A stretch of DNA of 64,000 bases from positions 1-64,000 of the forward strand of contig CBDATB010000012.1 in assembly GCA_965199745.1 (NCBI GenBank), written 5' to 3'. This stretch comes from CBDATB01 sp965199745 (lineage in GTDB: Bacteria > Bacteroidota > Bacteroidia > Cytophagales > Flammeovirgaceae). Both the position numbers and the translations under genes were made by a program. Under the pieces are notes generated by a model. The model did no database searches, was not told the origin of the DNA, and saw only the letters and a program-made list of their open reading frames with translations. How positions within the stretch are numbered: position 1 is the stretch's first letter; each line of letters begins with the position of its first letter. Positions 9,687 to 19,460 of this stretch are shown piece by piece.

Positions 9687-10546
9687 TTATTTACCATCTG
9701 CCTCGAGTAGTTGGTCGTATTTCATAAAATCTGCATGTATATCGTTTTTGATAAAATCGATCAAGTTTGCAAACTTTTGCTTTGTATTTTTCAGGCCGCA
9801 GTAATGCCGAAAATAAAGACTTTTTCTTACGTTTTTGATTCGGGGTTGCTCATTATCAAATTCCCACGGATGGAGGTATACACTGGCTATGGAGTTATTT
9901 TTTCCTTTTAATAAACTTATAATTTGTTTTTTCAGAAAGAAAGCAGGCGAGAGTCTAAAGTACCCACCGCCCAGTGGCCAGTTGACTTTAAAATACCGGT
10001 TGATGCTTACTGGGAACTCTGCCATACCGTTGTCGAGATAAAAAAACCTCTGTGATTATCTGTGGGTACTTCAATGTTTCCATAGCGTTGGTTAAACTGA
10101 AAATCATTATAGCTGGCCTCGTAGCGAAAATGTAGCTTTTTTAATATTTTAATAGCACGGGGGTTAATAGAGAAGCTCGGTGCTCTATAACCTATAATAG
10201 CGTTTTTAGAGAGTAGTGTGAGTATTTCTAAAGATTTTTCAATATCCTTTTTAATTTCTTCTTCATTGAGGTTATGCAATAAGTCGTGGAAATAGCCATG
10301 TGATCCTATTTCATGTCCTTGTGCCGTAATTTCTTTGATAATATCGGGAAAACGTTCGGCTATCCAGCCGAGAGCGAAAAAAGTACCTTTGATTTTTTTG
10401 GTTTGAAGTACTTCTAGCACAGACAAAGTATTTTGTTCAACTCTTGACTCGAGCTGCTCCCAACTTTTTTTATCAATAACAGGTTTGAGATTTTCTACCT
10501 GAGACCAGTCTTCTACATCAATGCTAAGTACAAATTGATTCTTCAT
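9687..10546 (-). pseudogene. Polysaccharide deacetylase (NodB fold), frameshifted
   Basis: The first part (10546 to about 10045) has the NodB start FVLSIDVEDW (catalytic/metal Asp pair), the GTFFALGW segment, the metal-binding HEIGSHGYFH (H-x3-H type) and GYRAPSFS. It loses frame at an A7 run (10040-10046 on the plus strand). One extra base joins HRGFF to YLDNGMAEFPVS and continues to 9687, giving about 286 residues with the conserved YLHPWEFD near the end. This is the subgroup with a DUF3473-like tail that acts in exopolysaccharide modification. It begins 3 bases after the formyltransferase-like gene. Whether it is truly broken depends on a single homopolymer. An intact deacetylase lies at 37423-38304. 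Confidence 0.8.
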
Positions 10547-10549
10547 TAT

Positions 10550-11342
10550 TCAAACAATTTTATAGCCTTTTTTCTTAAACTCTTTGATGTCTTTTGCGTT
10601 AGGGAAAGCAAAGTAAGAACCTCTCTCGTCACTCAACTCGGTATATTCTACTTTTTTTTCAAAAATTGCTCCAGCACTTCGATCAATCCTTCTGCATTTG
10701 TTTTTTTCGTCTCGAGAATTAACTCCTCCAGAACTCATACTCGGCTTGATTTCGGTTTTTTCTGTAAGATAATCCTACCTTGATCTAGTTTCTCTACCAT
10801 TTCATGAATACTTGCTACAGAGTGCGTTTCACCGTGATACATTTGCCAAAAATTGGGTAGCATTCCTCTGTAATGAGGCAGAGGTGCGTTATGTATATTA
10901 ATACATCCGAGGCGCGGTGCTTTTAGAATATTTTTTTGAATATTTGGGAAGCTGCTACGGAAATAATCAAGTCAATTTCATTTTCTTTTATGTAGCTAAT
11001 AAAGTCTTTTTTATTGACACCCGCAAACGCGAGGATAGGAATATTATTTTTATCAGCAAAATATTCTATAGTATGAGCTTTTTGAAGTAATCTTTTTTTA
11101 TACAGTGGCGTATTGAGTTTATATCAAACATATTTAAACCCATATATAATAAAATAAAAGGACCCATAGAAAGTCCACACTCTTTTGATAAGTCCGCAGA
11201 TAGATTTGTTACCCAAGGCATTTTGTATGATGATACCTTTGAGTGTTATTTGGTCTTTTAGCTCAGCATAAAGTTTAAAGAAACTTTTGAAAAAAAACGG
11301 GATATAGAAAGGATCCTCTTGAGTAACGATAATGATTTTCAT
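10550..11342 (-). pseudogene. Formyltransferase-like protein, multiply disrupted
   Basis: The start MKIIIVTQEDPFYIPFFFKS begins a methionyl-tRNA-formyltransferase-fold protein. An in-frame TGA (11124-11126) follows FKYV. The same frame continues (YKLNTPLYKKR ... IPILAF) until an A7 run near 10931-10937. Next come the catalytic signature GCINIHNAPLPHYRG and LDQGRIIL, and further shifts near 10760, 10730 and 10663 before DERGSYFAFPNAKDIKEFKK at the C-terminus. The repaired protein is about 265 residues, typical of the formyltransferases that N-formylate amino sugars of surface polysaccharides. Most lesions are single-base changes in runs; the TGA is not. An intact relative lies at 36626-37426. 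Confidence 0.65.
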
Positions 11343-11375
11343 GATAGAATAAAAATAGGACTGAAGTAATAAAAA

Positions 11376-12375
11376 TCAACTGTACTTTTTAACTCGCCGC
11401 TTCCATTGTGCCAGCAGAGATTTCCATTCAGTATTTTGATACCACTGCACTGTTTTTTGCAAGCCTTCGCTAGTGGTGTATTTTTGTATAATGCCTATTT
11501 TTTTCAGGTTTTTAGCTATAAAATAAGTGTCTGTACAGAATTTATTTACTCTTTCCGTCGATATAGGAAGGTTTTTACCTGTTATTTTAATGATTAAATC
11601 AAAAAGAAGTGCTACTGGTTTAGCTAAACTTAGCGGAAAAACGAATGGTTTTCTTTCTTAGTGCCTTGGCGATAGTTTCTGCTGTCTGGTGAATAGTTAA
11701 GTGGGGTTCATCAGTGTGGTTATATACATACAAGCCCGGTTTCATATTTTGCATGAGTATCAAGGTGCTTTCTATAAGATTTTCTACAAAGGTGATAGAT
11801 TTAATATTTTGCCCTTTGCCAATATTCATATAAAAACCTGAGTCTATTTGTTTAATAAGGTTAAAAACATTACCGAAATTGTAAGGGCCGAAAACCATTG
11901 TCGGACGGATAATTAAGGCACTTCTTTGACTTTTTTCTTCTGCCCAGGCTCTGATGAGTTTTTCAGCTTCAAGCTTAGAAGCACCGTATTCAGAATTGGG
12001 TACTGGTTCTTGTATTTCAGTAACTTTGCGGGTATTTCTTCCGTAAACAGCTACAGAAGAATAGAAAACAAAACGGTCGATATTATTTGCTGCTGCAGCT
12101 TTTAGAAGAACAGACGTACCCTCTTTATTGGTAGGAAAATAATTTTTCTGAAAATCAAAGTGAGTTGCTGCAAGATGTAATATTACATCGCAGCCTTTCA
12201 TAGCTTTTTTTATCTGTTCAAAATTCCGAATATCCCCCTGTGTAAAAACAGATTCGTTTTTAACAAAAGGAGTTAGGATATCGTAGTTGATAATTTTGCT
12301 GTTATCATACTTTTTGTGAAAGTGTGTACCGATAAATCCTGAGCCACCGGTGAGGAAGAAGTTATTTTGGCGCAT
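11376..12375 (-). pseudogene. NAD-dependent epimerase/dehydratase (extended SDR), frameshifted
   Basis: The protein opens with the Rossmann motif TGGSGFIGTHF and contains YSSVAVYG and the catalytic YGASK, so it is an extended short-chain dehydrogenase acting on nucleotide sugars. The frame breaks at a T5 run (plus strand A5, 11637-11641). Removing one base turns RFSAKFS-stop into RFPLSLAKPVALLFDLIIKI and carries the reading on to TTSEGLQKTVQWYQNTEW and a TGA at 11376, the normal C-terminal region of these enzymes. The repaired length is about 332 residues. It overlaps the upstream glycosyltransferase by 14 bases. The substrate is not evident. Confidence 0.75.
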
Positions 12376-13585
12376 TGTATAATTCTTTTAGGCAATCTAA
12401 CATCTTAATAGCGAGTTTTTTCCTATCATAATGCAAGGTCAATTTTTTACATCCGTGCTGACACGCCCGATACAACTTTTTATTGTTCTTTAAAAGTAAT
12501 AAATTTTCTATAAAACTCTCTTTATTTTCAGGTTCGAAACAAAGACCTATCCGATATTCTTCTATTATTTTCTGAGCTTGTCCTTGTACGCCTAGCAAAA
12601 TAGGTTTTTGCATGGCAGCAAATTCGAATATTTTTGAAGGTATGACCGTTTTAAAAGTATCACGTTTTTTGAGCGGTACTAGTGCTATATCAACGACACT
12701 AATGTAAGCAGGTATTTGTTCTCTGGATACAGCGGGAAGGAATAATATATTTGACAGATACAGTTCTTGAGATTTCCATACTATATTTTTTTTATCGGCA
12801 CCATCACCAATAAACAGAAAGTGAATATTCTCATCACTGATATGCTTGATACTTTCTATAACAAAGCCCAGTCCATGAGTCATACCGTGTGTGCCAATAT
12901 AGGCTACTATAAATTTATTTTCTAAGTCATATTTATTCAATAAGTCAAGATTTTTATCTTTTGTCGGAGAAAATAATTCAAGATTAGCACCGTTAGTAAC
13001 TACTTTAATCTTTTCTGCTTTTATTCCCCTAGCCACGAGATTTTGTTTGAAAGCATCAGTAACGGCAATGATACTATCGGCTTTTTTGTACAAAAAGAGT
13101 TCTAGTTTTTCAAGCCAGCTCAAAATACTTTTTTGTTCGATGGCACTTACTGCTTTGATTGAATCGGGCCAGAGATCTCTGAGTTCAAAAACCCAAGGTT
13201 TTTTTTTAAATATAGAAAGAGAATAAGCAGTAACTGTAGTAAAAAATTGCGGTGAAGTAGCTACAATAATATCTGTTTTTTGTGCTAAACCGACCAAAAA
13301 TGACATCACAGCAAAGCTGACATAATCTAAGATTCTTTTAAAGAAACCTTCATTAGCAGCCATATATGTCCAGACCCTGATAACTGTTAAGTTTTCTATT
13401 ATCTCTTTTTTATATAACTTGTTTTTATATCCTGCGTATATTTTTCCTTGTGGATAATTAGGGAAGCAAGTGATGACAGTTACCTGTAGACCTTGATTTA
13501 CCCATTCTTTACAGTGTTCACTTGTTCTGGCAGCAGGAGCATTTACTTCTGGTGGAAAGTTATCCGAAATAAAAAGGATTTTCAT
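12362..13585 (-). CDS. Glycosyltransferase family 4 (WbuB-like)
   Basis: A GT-B glycosyltransferase of 407 residues. The start MKILFISDNFPPEVNAPAAR is characteristic of the WbuB-like branch, and the C-terminal nucleotide-sugar domain has FIGDGADKK, VPLKK and the acidic/glycine region IPSKIFEFAAMQKPIL. Such enzymes transfer a sugar from a nucleotide donor to lipid-linked glycan intermediates on the cytoplasmic face of the inner membrane. It overlaps the upstream heparinase-like gene by 4 bases and the downstream SDR by 14, which indicates translational coupling. Donor and acceptor are unknown. Confidence 0.9.
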   Translation of the reverse strand: MKILFISDNFPPEVNAPAARTSEHCKEWVNQGLQVTVITCFPNYPQGKIYAGYKNKLYKKEIIENLTVIRVWTYMAANEGFFKRILDYVSFAVMSFLVGLAQKTDIIVATSPQFFTTVTAYSLSIFKKKPWVFELRDLWPDSIKAVSAIEQKSILSWLEKLELFLYKKADSIIAVTDAFKQNLVARGIKAEKIKVVTNGANLELFSPTKDKNLDLLNKYDLENKFIVAYIGTHGMTHGLGFVIESIKHISDENIHFLFIGDGADKKNIVWKSQELYLSNILFLPAVSREQIPAYISVVDIALVPLKKRDTFKTVIPSKIFEFAAMQKPILLGVQGQAQKIIEEYRIGLCFEPENKESFIENLLLLKNNKKLYRACQHGCKKLTLHYDRKKLAIKMLDCLKELYNAPK

Positions 13586-15168
13586 TTTATGTGAATAAAT
13601 GTTTTGAGTCGCTTAGCAAAAGTAATGATTATTTTTTTGGCTAGTCGCGTTTTATTAAATCCAGCGGCATAGTTAAAAGTAACCATCTGAATATGAGTAG
13701 CATTTTCAAACTGAATAAAGCCCATGTGATAATTTATTTGATTCTTTTCTAAAGACATATTAATGTCAGGGTGAAAATGTAAATATGCAGTTGTTTTTTC
13801 TGCGTGTTGTTTAGTGTATAATACTTCATCTTCTACTGTAATATTTTGCGAATTATAACAAAAAGTCCTTATATGTGTATAGCCGATTCTCTTATAACCA
13901 TTATGACTTGCCCTTACCAAGCCTTGTTGTTCTGTTAATATTTGAGGGTATGCTCTTCTGGCTACCCTGAAGCTATGCCAAACCTCTGATTGCTCCACCT
14001 TGCCTATTTGTACAGTATTATGAGCAGATGTTCCTCTTTCATACTGTCGTATTTTGCTATTTTCATAAGTAGAAGTACCGGTATCTACTATAAAAGGCTG
14101 TTGTTTAACATATAAAATAAAATTCAGTGTGTCGCTATGGGCATGACCGGGAATATAATCAGGACCTATTTTTCCTATGTCAATAAAAAGCTCATACTTT
14201 TGCTCTCGTACCATTCTGTATCCGGATGATTTCAATTTTTTTTCTGCAAAACGAAGATTCAAGCAATCGGCATAGCCAAATAGCTCCTTAGAGGAAGGAG
14301 CAAGTTCAAAGGCTGCATCATTGACCATAGGAATATCGCCACTCTCAAAAGTAACAGCTTTGAGCCAACCTAGCATAACGGAGGCTTTATTTTGAAGAAA
14401 AACTAACAAGCTATCTTCTTGCCATGAGTTATTTTGCAATAGTTGAACACAATCTAACAAGCGACTAAGCAAAACTTGGTGATACATAGGGGATAGTTCA
14501 AAGTGTCCGCCGTCTTTTAATATTTGCTCATTCAATTCTTCTTTTAAAATCTTGTTTGCTCTCAGATACAATGTATTATCTTTAAAGTAATGAGCACCAA
14601 ATAATAAAGAAATTCCATTTTCTAATAGGTGATTACCCAGTAAATGATATTCCAGATTGTTTAGTAATATTTGGTAATGGTTATAGAGAGTTTGATTGAT
14701 TTTTTGGTCTTTAATTTTAAACTGAGAAAGAAATTTTATCCAATTGGTACCTCTTAGCGAAATAGGGTAGGGTTCTTTTCCAATTTTTAGTACATCATCT
14801 TTTGCGACATAATCCCTGATTAAGGCAGTGCCTTGTTGTTCGGAAATGCTCGGTTGTGATAAGTAGTCGAAATAATTCAAATGATAAGCCCACAGTTTTC
14901 CGAACTTCATACTATTCCAGTCGATATTTTTTTTAAAATTTTTTGAAAGGTTAAGGAAGATAAAAATATTTCTATTTTGGAGGCTTTCAGCATCTTTTAG
15001 GTAGTTGTCCCAAAGCAGAGGACTTGGTATTTTAGCAAGTGTTTTTTGGTATTCTTTTTTAAATAAGATATCACGGGCAGTATAGTACAAGCGGTAGTAA
15101 ATTTGTTTAAACCTTAAATACTTAAGCGTATGATATAACCTTAATAAGGGTATTTTATGGAAGTACAC
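13582..15168 (-). CDS. Heparinase II/III family protein (polysaccharide lyase fold)
   Basis: A protein of 528 residues with an N-terminal alpha/alpha toroid region and a C-terminal beta-sandwich. The HAHSDTLNFILYVKQQPFIV segment, followed by D-G-S--Y and ERGTSAHNTVQIG, is the heparinase II/III signature with the catalytic His/Tyr neighbourhood. Family members in polysaccharide loci act on uronic-acid-containing chains, probably trimming or releasing polymer. No convincing signal peptide is visible (MYFHKIPLLRLYHTLKYLRF), which is common for the locus-encoded members. It is coupled by a 4-base overlap to the GT4 gene. Confidence 0.88.
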   Translation of the reverse strand: MYFHKIPLLRLYHTLKYLRFKQIYYRLYYTARDILFKKEYQKTLAKIPSPLLWDNYLKDAESLQNRNIFIFLNLSKNFKKNIDWNSMKFGKLWAYHLNYFDYLSQPSISEQQGTALIRDYVAKDDVLKIGKEPYPISLRGTNWIKFLSQFKIKDQKINQTLYNHYQILLNNLEYHLLGNHLLENGISLLFGAHYFKDNTLYLRANKILKEELNEQILKDGGHFELSPMYHQVLLSRLLDCVQLLQNNSWQEDSLLVFLQNKASVMLGWLKAVTFESGDIPMVNDAAFELAPSSKELFGYADCLNLRFAEKKLKSSGYRMVREQKYELFIDIGKIGPDYIPGHAHSDTLNFILYVKQQPFIVDTGTSTYENSKIRQYERGTSAHNTVQIGKVEQSEVWHSFRVARRAYPQILTEQQGLVRASHNGYKRIGYTHIRTFCYNSQNITVEDEVLYTKQHAEKTTAYLHFHPDINMSLEKNQINYHMGFIQFENATHIQMVTFNYAAGFNKTRLAKKIIITFAKRLKTFIHIK

Positions 15169-15203
15169 TAAATAAATACATGTTAGGTTATAAATAACCG
15201 AAA

Positions 15204-17171
15204 TTAAATTTTCATTCTCTCAAGAGACTCACCTTTTAAGACCCAAATACCTTTCAAGTCAGCTTTTTTCACTGCTTCACCATATTGTTCCCAAAATCCT
15301 CTATTACCCCAAACAATCAGGTAATCACACTTCTGAAGGTATTTAGCAAATTTTTCAACAGATACTATACGAGTACTCGGCCGTTGATTTTCTTTTTTGA
15401 CAGTACTTATAGACCAGGGAAAAAAAATGAAATTTAGAGGAAACATCATATATTTAATTTTCACAAGCGAAGTACCACTACCACCCTGATTAATAAAGTA
15501 AATACCTGCTTCTTTATTTTCTCTTTGTATTGTTTTAATAACAGGGTCTATCCTTTTATGCATATTATCCAAATATGGATACACTGGGAGTGTATTTCTC
15601 GGAGCAAAAGTTTCAATGAGGGTGCCAGGCGTGAACAAAAAAATGAGCGTGACAAAACAAATAGTTAAAGTTTTATTTTCTAATCTTAGAGTCATATAGA
15701 ATAATACGAAAAATATGCCTATGTAAAATGTACCTAAATACCTATCAAAACTTGTTAAGCTAATTGCCTCCACAAAACCAAAATTGTTCATGTACAAAAG
15801 CAACATGAGATATAAGTATCCAATCAAAGCAATGAGTATAGAACACAGAAAAACGAAGTATCTTTTTTTACTCGTAAGTATTTCTTCTTCAATGTGTTTT
15901 TTCTTTAGATAATATAATAATAATGAAAAAAACATAAATATAATCGTCCAGTAAAAAGGAGAGAGCCATATCTTTACCTTGGATTTTACAGACCATTTTT
16001 CATTAAATAATTTATTCAATGCGTTCACCTTATCCTCTAGGTGTATGGGAGTGCCAAATTTTGCTATATACCGGTCTTCATCTTTTTCATTTAAAGCTTT
16101 TACAGATTCTGTTATATCTCCTATATACATCAAGGAATAAAAATAGCTTTTTGATATTTTCTTTAGATTATCATTCTGAGGAAAGAAATGAGTCTTCGAT
16201 AAATCAAACCTAAAAGTAGATATTTGAACATCATGATAGTACTTATATGTATCCCAAGATATTTTAGAAAAAAACATAATCATTACTAAAAAACCAATAT
16301 TTCTCAGCTTGATTAATGCATTCTTCTGATGCGTAAAAAACAAATAGTCAATTGAAAAAATAAATATGGCAAAAAAGCCAAAAACAATTCCTATTTGTTT
16401 TATTTGAACAATACAAAATAAGACGATACCTATCGCAGGTATAGCTTTTTCCTTATTTTTATTTTTTAGATATAGTATTATTGCTAAAGCCCAAAAAAGA
16501 CCGAGTATAGAGTCATTATAGATACTATAAATAGGGGTAGTAAACACATAAAACGAAGCACAAAAACATAAATAAATAGTTGTAAGAAAGAATATATTAT
16601 ATTTTTTTCGATCAGGTAAAAAGATGGGTAGTGCAGAGAGTAGTACTGATGCTTGTGCGAATATGGCGGTACCTTCATGAAAATTACCCTGATTAATAAA
16701 TAGTATAAAATAGTAATGTAAGATAGCAGACCCTCTTGGATAATCTGCTTTGTTGATACTATTAAAATTTGCGATTATATCATGGCATTCTACTAGTATT
16801 TTTGAGAAATAGCCCCAAAAAGAAAATTCATCCCAACGGATTAAATAATAATCTCTAAATAAAATCCAATTTAACAAAAACAATATACCAAAAAGACTAA
16901 AAGCAAACCATGAAGGATCATACCACTTCTTTCTCTCTCTTAATATTTTATATGCACTCCCGAGAAAAATAATAATCCCAGAGGAAAAGATTACTAATGA
17001 AAACTCTAAAAGAAAACCAAATACTGCTCCAACATACAAAGCAGACATTAAAGCAGACATTGTGACGAAAGGTATTTGGTCGTTTGATAACACTAGGTAT
17101 TTCTTAACAAGAATCATTAAACCATAAAGGCTTGCAAGAGTTATCAGCAAATAAAAAAGAGAAAGAGTCAT
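15204..17171 (-). CDS. Large polytopic membrane protein, GT39-like topology
   Basis: A 655-residue protein with roughly 12 hydrophobic segments over the first 530 residues and a soluble C-terminal domain of about 110 residues. An early loop contains RWDEFSFWGYFSK, with acidic and aromatic residues after the first helices, as is usual in lipid-phosphate-sugar-dependent glycosyltransferases of the GT-C fold. I do not recognise a named family. By position (upstream of a heparinase-like gene and GT4) it is likely a GT-C transferase or polymerase of the first polysaccharide cluster. The C-terminus contains LIVWGNRGFWEQYG. Confidence 0.7.
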   Translation of the reverse strand: MTLSLFYLLITLASLYGLMILVKKYLVLSNDQIPFVTMSALMSALYVGAVFGFLLEFSLVIFSSGIIIFLGSAYKILRERKKWYDPSWFAFSLFGILFLLNWILFRDYYLIRWDEFSFWGYFSKILVECHDIIANFNSINKADYPRGSAILHYYFILFINQGNFHEGTAIFAQASVLLSALPIFLPDRKKYNIFFLTTIYLCFCASFYVFTTPIYSIYNDSILGLFWALAIILYLKNKNKEKAIPAIGIVLFCIVQIKQIGIVFGFFAIFIFSIDYLFFTHQKNALIKLRNIGFLVMIMFFSKISWDTYKYYHDVQISTFRFDLSKTHFFPQNDNLKKISKSYFYSLMYIGDITESVKALNEKDEDRYIAKFGTPIHLEDKVNALNKLFNEKWSVKSKVKIWLSPFYWTIIFMFFSLLLYYLKKKHIEEEILTSKKRYFVFLCSILIALIGYLYLMLLLYMNNFGFVEAISLTSFDRYLGTFYIGIFFVLFYMTLRLENKTLTICFVTLIFLFTPGTLIETFAPRNTLPVYPYLDNMHKRIDPVIKTIQRENKEAGIYFINQGGSGTSLVKIKYMMFPLNFIFFPWSISTVKKENQRPSTRIVSVEKFAKYLQKCDYLIVWGNRGFWEQYGEAVKKADLKGIWVLKGESLERMKI

Positions 17172-17583
17172 AATTAAACTATTTTTTGGTGGTGACGTAA
17201 AAGATATAGTAAACTAGAATGTTGCTGTAGATGTTTTTATATATCAAAACCAACAAGACATCACAATGCTCTGTGTGCAGCGGAAATAATATCAAACACT
17301 ATGTATTTTAATGAAGCTCGTGCTAAGAAAAATTTTTAATACAAAAATTGTACCTACTAGGAGGTTGTTTTTTTACCCGAAAGATTTTCATTTTCCTTTC
17401 TTTATACTAAAGTCATTTTGACTTTTTAATTAAAAACTAAAACAGTTAGTTGCATTTGCCTGGGTGGATAGTTTTTGCTCTTTACTCAATAGATTTGATG
17501 TAATGGCTTCCAGCTGGCAAGACCTAGTTTTATAAAATATGGCTATTGATTGGGAAATTTTAATGGCTTACCATTCAGTAGTG
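17172..17583. other. Gene-free stretch of 412 bases
   Basis: I see no convincing gene here. It contains the short inverted repeat AAAGTCA-TTT-TGACTTT at 17409-17425, which may be a weak terminator behind the FAD oxidoreductase gene, and a 22-codon minus-strand ORF behind a purine-rich sequence that I do not support as a gene. Confidence 0.4.
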
Positions 17584-19006
17584 TCATGCAAGAACATCTT
17601 TTATCTTACCTGTTTCTTGGTACTCAGTATCTGTATTAATAGCCCACAAATCAGTTGATGAACCTTTAGAAATTCGATCAGCAGCCAGTATGCCCATAAG
17701 TATGGAATGATCTTGGTTATTATACTTAAATGAACCATATCTACCGATAGGAAATAGGTTGTCAATTGTTTTAAGGTAATTTTCTAATTGCTCCAAATTT
17801 TTTCTATAACCCTTTTCATAAACAGGATAGCATTTTGGAACGCGAATGATTTTGCTATTTTTTATTTGCACTTTTGGTGCTACTAACCCAAGTTTTCTAA
17901 CCTCTTCTTTAGCAAGGGAGGATATTTCTTCTTCATCCTGATTCCATATTTCATCTTTATCAAATGCCCAATATTCTAAACATAATATGCTCTCTTTTTC
18001 ATCCCTATATAAGCACGGAGACCAATTTCTAAAGTTTGTGATCCTGCCGTGCTTGACATTTGGAGAGTGTACATATATCCAAATTGTCTGGAAACAAGTT
18101 ATCTGACTCTACTTGAAGATAAACTAAAATAGTGTTTCTGAAATACAATTTTTTATTAATATTTCTCAACTCATCAGGTAGAGAGTCAATGCCCTTAACA
18201 AGTTGTGTTAAAGGCATTGTTGAAATGACATAATCGCCTTTCCTCACATTTCCGTCTTCCAATTCTATCCCACAAGTTTTTCCATCATTTATCATTATCT
18301 TCTTTACTCTTTGCTTAAAGTGTATTACCCCCCCCCATGTTCTCGAATATATTCTGAGGCTCTTTCATATATCGACCCTGTTCCTTTGTATAGGATAGGC
18401 AAATTGATCTAACAATGTTGCATGCTTATTGTCTCTATTTCCCACCAGACTACTCCAGATAGCTCCCGCTAATGAAAGTTTTTTGATACGCTGATCTGCC
18501 CAAGCTGCATCAATTTTATCACAGGAGATACCCCATAATTTTTCTGAATAATCTTTGAAGAATATTTCAAACAATTTTCTTCCAAATCTATCAACTACCC
18601 AGTCTTCAAAACTATCGATATTTTGAGAAACCTTGAGTTTTTGAAAAATATAATCTCTAATTATTTGAAAAATTACAATCAAGTGCAGATTAGCCAATAC
18701 GCTTGAAAAGCGAAGAGGATAATGAAAAAAAGAGTTTTGATAATAAATTCTAGTCAGTCTATTAACAAGAGTAAAATCTTCTCTCACCTGTTCTTTGAAA
18801 AATTTATTTACAATTTTATTTTTAGAAAAAAAACGGTGTGGTCCTAGATCCACGCGTTGCCCCCATAATTCAAAGCTTCGACACATTCCGCCTACAAAAT
18901 TACTACTTTCATATACTTCTACAACATAACCTGCCTTGACCAACTCATAAGCACAAGAAACACCTGCAGGTCCTGCTCCGATAATTAATACTTTATTCAT
19001 TCGCAT
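17584..19006 (-). pseudogene. FAD-dependent oxidoreductase (UDP-galactopyranose mutase-like), frameshifted
   Basis: The N-terminus MNKVLIIGAGPAGVSCAYEL is a dinucleotide-binding motif for FAD, followed by GGMCRSFELWGQRVDLGPHR. The C-terminus FPIGRYGSFKYNNQDHSILM is the typical end of the NAD/FAD-binding amine-oxidase/mutase-like proteins found in glycan loci. Three breaks separate the parts: near 18400-18408 (FAYP then YKGTGSIYERA), a C9 run on the plus strand at 18338-18346 (needs one more or two fewer bases), and an AAA at 18081-18083 (LFPDN then WIYVHSPNVKHGRI). Repaired length is about 474 residues. The reaction is unknown; family members isomerise or oxidise nucleotide sugars. Confidence 0.7.
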
Positions 19007-19187
19007 TTAATAATTTAGAAAACAATGTAAAATTTATGATAATAATTTAATTTATTGGAAAGGTGTAGACTAGGGTCTACTCATAGAACATAAATTATAA
19101 CAATTTACACCCGATAACCTGATAGTCAGTCCTAAAATATTAGTAAAAGTAGTTAAAATTTTACTGCAAAATGTAAAATAATAGTTT

Positions 19188-19430
19188 TTATCCATTTTCT
19201 CCCGAGTGGCTATCATGTAGGGAAACTTCTCTACGATCACCTAAGGACTCAACTAGCATAAGCAATTCATAGATTCTCTTTTGTCCTCGGACATCCGTGT
19301 AACTTTTCTGCGCCCCACTCACTGTTTGGGCGATTTATCAAAACACACAACAGGATGTTGGGCATCATAAGGACGCGAAATATCCTCTATGGTACATACA
19401 AAGGCACTATCTCCCGATCCTTTTAATATA
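19188..19430 (-). mobile_element. Remnant of an IS630-type transposase region
   Basis: The minus strand reads FVCTIEDISRPYDAQHPVVC and FDKSPKQ, then a stop at 19319-19321. The Y-RPYD-PVVC-DE-PKQ pattern is the conserved catalytic-core segment of IS630-family DDE transposases. A different frame then stays open to a TAA at 19188 (YTDVRGQKRIYELLMLVESL, which I do not recognise). No start and no flanking inverted repeats or TA duplication were found. This is a decayed scrap, but it marks past insertion at the end of the first polysaccharide cluster. Confidence 0.5.
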
Positions 19431-19460
19431 TGAAAGCAAAATAAAACGATTCACTACACG

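Noticed and set aside
10550..10738. 62-residue minus-strand ORF as an independent gene
   Set aside because: It is the last, frameshifted part of the formyltransferase-like gene, not a separate protein.
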